Of a stretch of 64,000 nucleotides of DNA, positions 25,347 through 35,844 are shown one piece after another; within the stretch, counting starts at the first letter, position 1, and every line of letters begins with the position of its first letter. A program made the translations under genes and the position numbers. The stretch covers positions 42,312,802 to 42,376,801 of the forward strand of contig OX424561.1 in NCBI GenBank assembly GCA_949152475.1, read 5' to 3'. Source of the stretch: Terebella lapidaria. Taxonomy: Eukaryota > Annelida > Polychaeta > Terebellida > Terebellidae. The notes under the pieces were generated by a model. That model had not been told where the DNA came from. It did no database searches and saw nothing but the letters and a program-made list of their open reading frames with translations.

Positions 25347-26640
25347 AGTTTTATTGTCTAGCAGCCACAAGGAATTCAGTCAAAGTTTCTTGTTCTGACC
25401 ATTTATGTTGTTTCAAAAACACAATCATGGGAATGGTGCAAAATTACTGGAAACATAATTTGTATATATTTTATTCAGAATAAATAGATTCCATTATTAG
25501 TATTATTGTAAATATTCTGTTAATGGTAAAATCATGTTTTAAAATGATAAAAATGCCAATAATCACTTACCAGTATATAAATCTCAGTTCAGAACTTCTT
25601 TTGCACAATTTCGTATGTAACATACGCCCATATGTTTGAAGAATACCGCTGACAGTGAAGCGTGATTCCTATCAATATGCACAGTGAGTGAGTGCAGTCA
25701 ATCATTTAGTGACAAGCTGCTGCCTACAATGTCCTGTATCACACTCCATGTGATCCAAAATATCTTTATGTTCTGACGACCCCGCCTGCCCCTTAAATAT
25801 ACATCCACCGGTCCCTGGGGCCAAATGTTGGGTACTATTCAACGTGCAGGTAAGGGGTGGGGGGGGGGGGGGGGGTTGTTGCAGGGCAAAAAGTGTACCA
25901 CAACACTTCTGAACGGACAACATACATGTATCAACAGGCTAGTAACACGTTTGTTGACATTTTAGTGTGTATTCTGGTTGATACTAGAACATAGGGGGGG
26001 GGGGGGGGGGGGTTAAATGGCACTAAAAATAGCCCCATGCTGTTAGCTTACCATGTGTGTTTGTTGTTGTTGTTGTTGTTGTGTATGGTTTAATTCAGTC
26101 ATACATGAGTGGCACATGGTTTTGACCTTGCAAGGTCAGTAGCTGTTTATTGTTTACCCCCCCCCCCCCCCCCCCCCCCCCCAGTTTGGGCCATGTGCTC
26201 AGGCATATACATGTTTTTGTGGACGTCATCCACCGAGATTTATGGTAATCAAATAACAAAAACTGTCTCATGAAATGTCCAGTTGTTTACTGGATATTGA
26301 CTGTTTACTGCACAACAGCTTAGATTGTATTGTTTACAAACAATAATGATTTACCTATAAATGATAAGCAAATGACATCACTACTGGACCTAGATCATGA
26401 GAGTAGAATACATAAAGTATACAGCATGTGTATTACAGCTAGGCTTAATTCTCTGAGTTATAGCATCAGTGACCTATAGGTAATCTGCAATCCTTTCTCT
26501 CTCTCTTCTGCATCTTACCTTGCAAAAGACGCACACTTTTATTTCAAATGCAGCCAATTAGAGGCTGATGACTACTGAATATAGGAAATTATAGGGCTCA
26601 TACTGATCAGATTGACTATAACTAAAGTCAAGTTCATCTG
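25347..26640. other. Unassigned stretch with long G and C homopolymers
   Basis: No gene. Homopolymer runs of G at about 25858 and 25996 and of C at about 26157, plus a GTT microsatellite near 26060. Nothing else recognisable. Confidence 0.5.
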
Positions 26641-27287
26641 TCAGTGAAACACGCTTTTTGGCCGTAGTTTTGTTTTGGGTAATCGCATCAACTTGAAATT
26701 TTTTGTTTCTCAATTGGGCATCATCATGATCATGCCGTAATTTTTCACGAAATTTCAGAATTCTATCTCAAAAATTGTAAAAGTTGGCAATCTAACCCAA
26801 TGTTAAATTTCAGTCGGAATGGGATCAATTTAAATTTCAACTAATTCAGGGCTTCTATCATGTTCATGCCCATACAGAATGAACCTATTGTGTTGATTTG
26901 GAGTCATAAGGCATAGTTGGTGTATATTAAGTAAATGTGTTTATTCTGAAGCAATATATAACTCGTACATCGAATAAAAGTTGTTTTTGTGCAGACTCTG
27001 AAATTCCATTTTGGAGCCGACATTTAACATTGGTTTTGCTAACTTTCTCAATTTTTTGAGACAGAACTCTTAAATTTGATGAAAAATTACGGCATGATGC
27101 CCAATTGACCTTACGACTGTGTATGCTTTGAGTTGTTTGTCCGAGGGGATTACTATTGTTTGGCAATATTTGTCTGAGGTGTTCAATCATGACAGTCGTA
27201 AGGTCCATTCATACACACAAAATTTCAAGATGATCTGATCATTTAAAACAAAATTAGACTCTACGATCAAAAAGCGTGTTTCACTGA
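26641..27287. mobile_element. Fold-back element with CAGTGAAACACGC ends
   Basis: The left end TCAGTGAAACACGCTTTTTG is mirrored at the right end. The arms continue inward with shared inverted words (TGGGCATCATCATGATC-like against the inverse, CGTAATTTTTCA, GAATTC-flanking segments). Arms are about 200 bp or more around a short centre. Short open frames here follow from the inverted arms. Confidence 0.7.
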
Positions 27288-27324
27288 TGAATGAGCTTAA
27301 GTTTAATATACAGCTGGCTTATAG

Positions 27325-30083
27325 CACTGTCCGGAATCCGTTTCGGCAGAGGATATTGGGAAACGATATTTTTCGGTTGGGAAACGATATGTTCGATTGG
27401 GAAACGCCAAGCTGCAAGGGGTATGTGTTGTTTTCCTCAATAAAGTATGAAAAAATAGGTGTAATTGTTAATCAAAAGAAAGACAAACATGCGCTAATGT
27501 TTTATGAAGTCTTCAGTGTCGATCAAACCTGCTATACTTGACGTAATATCGTTTTTGGAACGTGAAATGCGATGAAAATCTCACGGTTTTGAAAAAATGA
27601 ACACTGATGATTAAATATGTGTCTGATGCACATAAAAAGTAACACGAGTCAAGAGAAAGGTGTATTACATGATCCTCACCAAAAAGAAACATTTGACATC
27701 GTCTCATTAATAAATATTCGCTGATTTTCTGAACAAATGATGATTCGGTGGGTAAACGATACGTATAGAGAAGGCGCCGGTTGGTAATCCATGCTGTTTC
27801 GATTGGGAAACGGAAAGTTTTGTACAGATGAAATACGAGATCAACTGTTATACACGAGCAATACTGTGTGGTCTTTAGTGAAAGGTTACCTCGAGTGACT
27901 TATTAATTATATGACTGTATGCACAACATTTTGGGTGTGAAATAAGGTGAATCATGTGCCCGGGCTCGACATAATAGAATAAGTTTTGAGAGTTTTGTTT
28001 CAAAACATGCTGATTTGGGTCCTTGACAATGTGTATAAAGATGGAGTGCCTCAACGATCGATAGGCCCAATATTTAGGCTCAAAAGGCCCGAAATTCAGT
28101 TTTCAGCTGTTCTCAAAAACTGTCTGATCAGTTTTGACATTTTCGTTTAAAAAGATTCCTCTTATTTTCCTTTCTGAAGTGTATTAGTTTCGTTGCCCTT
28201 GAAAATCTGGCCTGCATGTGGTGGCCATTTTGAATTTTCGACAGGTTGGTGAAAAAACTTTTTCGTCCCAAATGAAGTCACTATTCGTTTTGGGTGATAT
28301 CCAACCAAACAAAATTTCCCCTTTCGAAAACTTTTTTGGATTTCACGCAATTTTTCCTTCATGATGGGAGCTGTATGGAGTAAACTCCTAGAACACTTCA
28401 AGATAGAGCTTAAATATTGGCACATTCAAAGAGGAATTCATATATTGTGGTTTCGGTTGTAGTCTTGATTTTGACCTTCAATGACCTTGAGACGCCCCTT
28501 TTTGTCAGAAAAACGGTCAATTCTGGAAAAACTGTTCAGACGGTTTTCAGATTATCGTTTGGAAAGATCACCCATATGTACCTTTGCGACATGTCTAAGT
28601 TTCTTTGCCCTTGAATCGCTCAAAGTGGGCCATTTTGGCCCAAACTTGGCCCAAAAGGGACTTTCCAATGTCAAATTCTCTTATGCTTTATAATGGGACA
28701 TATTATTGCTAATATCTCACTTAATATTGAGATTAGAGATTAGGAATCAATTGTGGACATAAAGAAAATGATATGTGCTGAATATTCTCATAACCTTGAA
28801 TTTCAACCTGATTCGACCTAATTTTCAAGGTCACAGGACAAAATGGCTAATATCTCGCTCCTTATCGACTTTATGGCTTGGGAATCAATTGTGGACATAT
28901 AGGAAATGATATACGTCGAAATTCCTGATGACCTTGAATTTGGCCTTGATCTTATTTTCAAAGTGAGAGCATCAAATGGCCAATATATCGCTTATTATCG
29001 ATTTTACAGCTGAGGAATCAATTGTGGACATATAGGGAATGATTTATGCTGAAAGTTTTCGTGACCTTTGATCTTATTTTCAAGGTCAGACAACAAAGGG
29101 GCTAATATCTCGCTTATTATCAACTTAACAGCTTAGGAATCAGTTGTGGACATATAGGAAATGATATATGCCGAATAATCTCATAAGCTTGAAGTTGACC
29201 TTTGACCTTATTTTCAAGGTCAGGGCACGAAATGGCTAATATCTCGCTCACTATCGACTTTCCAACTCAGGAATCAATTGTAAACATAGGCCTATAGAAA
29301 ACAATTTTCCCCTTGGGCAGACATTGTTGAAAAATTACCATTGTAGACTTTGAGACCCTAACACTGTACATTTCTCCGGTAACATTTGTTAGCCTTTGGG
29401 CTAAATTTTCCCTGTTTCCTCATCCACAGCCGGTCTCAGTATTGAAAAGGTTTTTTTTTGGTGATTGTCAAATGAGTGCTTCACAATGTGGTTAGAGTCT
29501 GGCGTTGAAGCCGCGAGACGCCATCTGTTGGAAGAAATAATAAGTATGAATGAATAATAGCCAAAAACGAGCCTTAACGGGCCACAAATTTACGATAAAA
29601 TATCGTTTACTAATCGAGACACCCATATCAGAACTGTTGTCCAACAGTTTCGTTTACCCACCGAAACATCAATGGTTCAGAAAATCAGCAAACATTTATT
29701 AATGAGACGATGTAAAATGTTTCTTTTCCGTGGGGATCATGTAATACACCTTTCTCTTGACTCGTGTTACTTTTTGTGTGCATCAGACATATATTTAATC
29801 ATATGTGTTCATTTGTTCAAAACGGTGTGATTTTCATCGCATTTCACGTCACAAAACGATATTACATCAAGTACAGCAGGTTTGGTCGACACTGAAGACT
29901 TTATACAACATTAGCGCATGTTTGTCTTTCTTCTGATTAACCGTGACACCTATTTTTCATACTTTATTGAGGGAAACAACACATACCACCTTGCAGCTTG
30001 GCGTTTCCCAATCGAACATATCGTTTCCCAACCGAAAAATATCGTTTCCCAATATCCTCTGCCGAAACGGATTCCGGACAGTG
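27325..30083. mobile_element. Element E, copy 1 (CACTGTCC ends, 5-bp TSD)
   Basis: The ends read CACTGTCCGGAATCCGTTTC and its inverse, flanked by the direct repeat TATAG (27320-27324 and 30084-30088). Terminal inverted repeats extend about 430 bp on each side. Near the tips they carry three GGGAAACGATAT-like words. The interior holds GGCCATTTT-type repeat and a short run of the AGGTCA-rich repeats (about 28700-29300). No transposase is visible, so it is non-autonomous. A CACTG terminus with a 5-bp duplication is closest to Transib-type elements among superfamilies I know, but this is only inferred. Confidence 0.85.
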
Positions 30084-30088
30084 TATAG

Positions 30089-30537
30089 CATATAGGCTCC
30101 CCTATACATACTTAATTTTACATAGGGCTACTTTAAACTGGTACTAGTAACAGAAAAGAGCTATGAGGTTTTACTTATTAAATTTACCAGTGTAAAATTT
30201 ACATACAGTCATTAATTATTCCATTGTGTATTCCATAATTCATGGTCACATATAGATGCCTGTTTGTTTAGTCGTGTTTACACAATATGAAGCTAAACGT
30301 GACAGCCTTGCCACACATCAACATCCACGGCTGCTGATTGGCTGGGTCTGGGGGTGTGGCTCAATGACCTTGATAAGACGACGGACAAACAAAACCCAAT
30401 ATACATCGTTATAGATATTCTGGTTGCCCAGCTCGATATCTATTTAGAAGACCACCGTTACAGATCAGATGCCACCTGACTGGTGATAAATAGGCCTATG
30501 TGTTCGAACACACTAGATGATAAGGCCAGAGACTCAC
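30089..30537. other. Unassigned stretch
   Basis: No gene or repeat boundary recognised. Confidence 0.3.
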
Positions 30538-30800
30538 CTCGACTGAAGTTTGTGTCCGTTGATAGCTTGCCCACTGTTGACAGTGCGCCACAAATTGATC
30601 TGTCCGCTGTCACTGCCTGGAATCCCTGGGTTTGCTAGACTGAGTAGACTCAGCCGGTCTGGTCGCCAATATATGATGCGGCCTGCTTGTTTCCATGGTA
30701 TTCGCCAGATGTCAGTGCCATCATAACATAGGCGATCACGTGCGCACGTTCTGTTGTTGCCTAGCAAGGTGACCGCCACAGCGTCTGGCACGTACTTTTT
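30538..30800 (-). other. Possible untranslated first exon of PC
   Basis: On the - strand a strong donor-like CGAG|GTGAGTC occurs at 30538, at the end of a locally GC-richer block. The PC start codon 9.7 kb away is itself preceded by acceptor-like sites. An 85-codon open frame here matches nothing I recognise. A 5' exon is a guess from the donor and position alone. Confidence 0.25.
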
Positions 30801-31022
30801 CCCGCCCTGAAGTGATAAACAGGTATCTGGATCTTACTTCAGTTAATGAGGACGGGCCAGTGCCACATGATGACAACTGATCATGACTAACTACAGGGCG
30901 AGTGTCGGCCCGCTGCAGGGGTTACAAGAACTGAATCTACAAATGTTGTTTGCATGTAGGCCTACCTTTACCAGAAATACAAAATCTCTCATTATGTATT
31001 TCTGCCTTTACTATTATAAAAC

Positions 31023-32574
31023 TACGGAAGACCGTTAGTGCCAGGTGTGAAAATATATTTAAGTGGCGGCCGCCAGATAATTATGTGGCGGCCGCCACTT
31101 AATTATCTGGCGGCCGCCACTTAATTATCTGGCGGCCGCCACATAATTATCTGGCGGCCGCCACTTAATTATATGGCGGCCGCCACTTAATTATCTGGCG
31201 GCCGCCACTTAATTATCTGGCGGCCGCCACTTAATTATCTGGCGGCCGCCACATAATTATCTGGCGGCCGCCACTTAATTATCTGGCGGCCGCCACTTAA
31301 TTATCTGGCGGCCGCCACATAATTATCTGGCGGCCGCCACTTATTTAGTGCTTTAACACAGCATTTTGGTCTATCCATAGAAATTCATTTTAAAATAAAA
31401 TAAAATTTACATTTTATTTGAGATACATTATCGATATACTAAGTCGATATTATCAAGTTACTGACCCGGGATTTTAAAAAAAAATCTTCTCCCCCCCCCC
31501 CCCCTCTTCGAATACCAGCATCCCATAGGAGTGGTGCGCGTTAGTCACGTGCAAAGTGACTCTGATCGGTCAATGCCGATTTATATTGTGTAATATATGG
31601 CCCAAGAATGCCTCAATAAAATTAACGAATATTTGTTTGGGGGATGAAATGGTCATATTTTCATGTCATTGATTGGTATTATGGACCATAGGGCAACTTT
31701 CAATACATAATCCATAGGGGAAAAAAACTAAGAAAAAAAGGAACACACAATATTAATCAGATAATTTGACGAATATTTGTCACCACCATCGAATATGCAC
31801 TGTTTTTATTTGTTTCCTTTAACCTATATATCGATGGTAGCAACCATAATTGCAAAGGGCCCAGTTGCCATGGCCACAACAAATAACATGAATTCATTGA
31901 TGATCCCTATATAAGGCTAAGTGTGAAAGTTAAGTTTTGTTGAGTAATTTGCATGTCAACAACCCCCCACCCCCCCTCCCCACAATACCCAATATATCAT
32001 TGCCTCATTACAAACAGTATTGTCATTAATACAGTATGTCACGACTTTTATTTGGATACTAGGGCCTAATTAGCTATATGTATATTGCTTTACAAGAATC
32101 TCCTCATATTTCAAACCACGTCCTACAGATAATTATGTGGCGGCCGCCAGATAATTAAGTGGCGGCCGCCAGATAATTAAGTGGCGGCCGCCAGATAATT
32201 ATGTGGCGGCCGCCAGATAATTAAGTGGCGGCCGCCAGATAATTAAGTGGCGGCCGCCAGATAATTAAGTGGCGGCCGCCAGATAATTATGTGGCGGCCG
32301 CCAGATAATTAAGTGGCGGCCGCCAGATAATTATGTGGCGGCCGCCAGATAATTAAGTGGCGGCCGCCAGATAATTAAGTGGCGGCCGCCAGATAATTAT
32401 GTGGCGGCCGCCAGATAATTAAGTGGCGGCCGCCAGATAATTAAGTGGCGGCCGCCAGATAATTATGTGGCGGCCGCCAGATATTTATGTGGCGGCCGCC
32501 AGATAATTAAGTGGCGGCCGCCAGATAAATATATTTTCACACCTTTCATTTTCTGGCCTCTACGGGCTTCCGTA
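31023..32574. mobile_element. Fold-back element C (22-bp TGGCGGCCGCCA arrays, 6-bp TSD)
   Basis: The left end TACGGAAGACCG and the inverted right end are flanked by perfect 6-bp direct repeats TAAAAC (31017-31022 and 32575-32580). Next to each end lies GGTGTGAAAATATAT. The left array (about 31062-31345) has around 13 units of 22 bp containing the palindrome TGGCGGCCGCCA and an AT spacer. The right array (about 32127-32530) has around 18 units in the opposite orientation. The unique centre (about 31346-32126) is non-coding and includes C-rich runs. Confidence 0.9.
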
Positions 32575-32580
32575 TAAAAC

Positions 32581-33091
32581 AACAGTTGTAAAAAAACCCC
32601 TTGAACTTGTTTTGATTTTTAAAACTTGTTTAGGCTCGTCCAGATGATGGAAAAACCGTTTTTGCTGATATTTCTGTGGTGCTAAATGGTAGGCCCCTAT
32701 CGTGTTACAACTTGACATACCTCGTCTGGAGATCAAACATTTTTCTGCAAACTTTCAAAGTTTAATAACAATCTTCTCCATATTCACAAACTTTACAAGT
32801 CTGTATTTCTGTCCAAGCCGGACTGGCCAAAGCCGGCCGGCCTGGGTTTTGTGTTTGGAGATAAACAACAACGATGTGGATAGTTTGAAGTCAAATCTAA
32901 AACCGCTTTTATTGAAAGCCTTTGTTGGCATATATAGGCCTATGAACCAGTGAACAGAGGACAATGAGTTCATTAATTGGATCCTGACTCCTCTCCTTAC
33001 ATTTATTTGCATAAACAACGGACTGTGATTACTGTCACCAGTCGGGACTTCGCATCTTAATCTGTATCCGGAACAGTAGGGTTCGGATTCA
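32581..33091. other. Unassigned stretch
   Basis: No recognised feature. Overlapping open frames of about 85 codons on both strands have no family resemblance. Confidence 0.3.
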
Positions 33092-35777
33092 ACTAGACGC
33101 TTCCGGTCGCCTACGACCGCTTGGGTGTATCCCCCGTAGCCCTATCATCTCTGTTGCCCCAAATATATCACTGTCAAGTGTGAAAAACTAGAGCAAGGGC
33201 TAAAAAAGATTACCAGAGAAATGTTAAATCTCAAGTCACAACTGTTTTCTTTTCCCCACCAAAATTGCTGCATTGATCTTCCGAGGTTATTGAAGATCGA
33301 AGTCAAAATCACCACTGAAATCTCTTTATATGAATTTCCATTTCGACATGTTTGATAAAATAACGAAAATACAGATAGATCAATCTTTTCACCTATTTAT
33401 ATTTCAACTCAGAATATTTTACTTACTTGGTTCCAAGTTGAAATTCAAAGCAAAAGTTGCCCAAAACTGCATTTCAAGATGACGAAATTGGAGCCAGATC
33501 GAACTTCTCACCATAAGTTATATTTCGACTCATAATACATGTACATGTATGTGCCAAACATGGTTTCAAGTTGACATTCAAAGTAAAAGTTAACCAAGAC
33601 TGCATTTCAAGATGACAAAATTGGAGCCAGATCGAACTTTTCGTCATAAGTTATATTTTAACTCATAATATGTGCCAAACTTGGTATTAAGTTGAAATTC
33701 AATGTGAAAGTTGACCAAAACTGCATTTCAAGATGAAGAAATTGGAGCCAGATAGAACTTTTCATCATAAGTTATATTTTAACTCATAATATGTGCCAAA
33801 CTTGGTTTCGTGTTGAAATTCAAGCTAAAAGTTTACCAAAACTGCATTTCAAGATGAAGAAATTGGAGGCAGATCGAACTTTTCATCATAAGTTATATTT
33901 TAACTCATAATATGTGCCAAACTTGGTTTCAAGTTGAAATTCAAACTAAAAATTGACCAAAACTGCATTTCAAGATGACGAAATTGGAGCCAGATCGAAC
34001 TTTTCACCATGAGTTATATTTCGACTCATAATATGTGCCAAACATGCTTTCAAGTTGAAATTTGAAGTAAAAGTTGACCAAAACTGCATTTCAAGATGAA
34101 GAAATTGGGGCCAGATCGAATTTTTCACCATAAGTTATATTTTAACTCATAATTTGTGCCAAACATGGTCTCAAGTTGAAATTCAAAGTAAAAGTTGATC
34201 AATGTTTTCATGGAAAGCTATTGTGATCAATAATAGACTTAACTAGCAAGAAATAATGTTAACTTATTTGGTCACAGCCATAAAATCTCTACTGGACAAA
34301 GCCTTCACCTTGTTGAGCCCAATAATAGGTATTTCTTGTCTTAACTATTTTCATTATGGTCAATAATAGACTTAACATGTAAAAATGATGTTAACTTATT
34401 TGGTTACACCCAGAAATTTCTACCGGACAAAACCTTAACCTTGTTGAGCTCAATAATAATTGTTTCTCATCTTAACTATTTTTATTGAGGTCAATAATAG
34501 ACTTAACTAGCAAAAAAAATGTTAACTTATTTGGTTACAGACATAAAATGCCTACTGGACAGAATCTTTACCTTGTTGAGCCCAATAATAAATATTTCTT
34601 GTCTTAACTATTTTTATTGTGGTCAATAATAGACTTAACTAGTAAAAATAATGTTAACTTATTCAGTACACCCATGAAATCTGTACTGGACATACTTTCA
34701 CCTTGTTGAGCTTAATAATAAATATTTCTCCTCTTAACTATTTTTATTGTGGTCAATATTAGACTTAACTATTTTTTATTGTGGTCAATAATAGACTTAA
34801 CTAGTGAAAATAATGTTAACCTTTTCGGTTACACCAATGAAATTTGTACTGGACAAAACATTTACCTTGTTGAGGTTAATAATAAATATTTCTTGTCTTA
34901 ACTATTTTTATTGTGGTCAATAATAGACTTAACTATTAAAAATAATATTAAATTATTCAGTTACACCCATGAAATCTGTACTGGACAAAACCTTTGCCTT
35001 GTTGAGCCAAATAATAAACGATTCTCGTCTTAACCTTTTTTTATTGTGGACAATAATAGACTTAACTAGTAAAACTAATGTTAACTTATTCAGTAATATT
35101 GTCCTGTTTTCACTGAAAACATCAGTTCTCCATTCTGAACAAGATACCAGTGTCATTACCTTCCATTGTACAGGCTATTGGAATGATCTCACATGTCAAA
35201 ATGGATATTTCCAAATTCTGTAATAAGTTAGGCTGTTAACATATTAATATTTATATGATCATTCTAAAAAACGATTGGTTTCGTGTGACAGCCCTTCCCA
35301 ACAAAACTTCCAAATATTATCGAGATTCGTCAAAAATTGCCATCAGTAGAGCGTTCACAAGCCATGTGTCTCAAACAGGCTGTTTTCAATGCAAAATGTG
35401 TCCCCAAACGACCAATTCAGTTGCCACGGCAACCAAAATCGATTGGTGTCGGGATCTTACCATAATATATGTGCCTGTACAAAATAATGGTGATCGGGTG
35501 AGAATTGCGGCCTGTAGCGCGTTCACAAGCCATGTGTCTCAAACAGGCTGTTTTCAATGCAAAATGTGTCCCCAAACGACCAATTCAGTTGCCACGGCAA
35601 CCAAAATCGATTGGTGTCGGGATCTTACCATAATATATGTGCCTGTACAAAATAATGGTGATCGGGTGAGAATTGCGGTCTGTAGCGCGTTCACAAGAAA
35701 ATCTCTGCGGACGCGGACGCGGACGACGAAGCCAAATCCATAGTATCCGCCGAACTTTGTTCGGGGGATACAATAAT
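33092..35777. mobile_element. Element D, copy 2 (Helentron-like, non-autonomous)
   Basis: It matches 22659-25346 nearly end to end in the same orientation, with the same ends, the same three kinds of tandem array and almost the same total length (2686 against 2688). The copies differ by scattered substitutions and by small changes in array content; the GGACGC tract is shorter here. Flanks are unrelated, so these are two insertions rather than one segmental duplication. A 162-codon open frame across the 168-bp array exists only because the unit is a multiple of three. Confidence 0.8.
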
Positions 35778-35844
35778 GGAGGGCTAGGTACAGGCAGCAA
35801 CGTTGACGAGCTCGTTGATTTTTCTGGAATAACTACTTCAATAT

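Noticed and set aside
30534-30791. 85-codon - strand frame as a protein gene
   Set aside because: No recognisable family. Retained only as part of a possible untranslated exon.
31062-32530. CRISPR-like regular repeats
   Set aside because: The units are contiguous 22-bp tandem copies without unique spacers, in an animal genome, inside an element with target duplications.
35255-35743. 162-codon frame with two CFQCKMC-containing repeats, also present in the other D copy
   Set aside because: The repeat unit is 168 bp, so any open frame stays open. There is no start context, no conservation argument beyond the element itself, and no known family.
22659-35777. D1 and D2 as one segmental duplication
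   Set aside because: Similarity stops sharply at the element ends and the flanks on both sides are unrelated.
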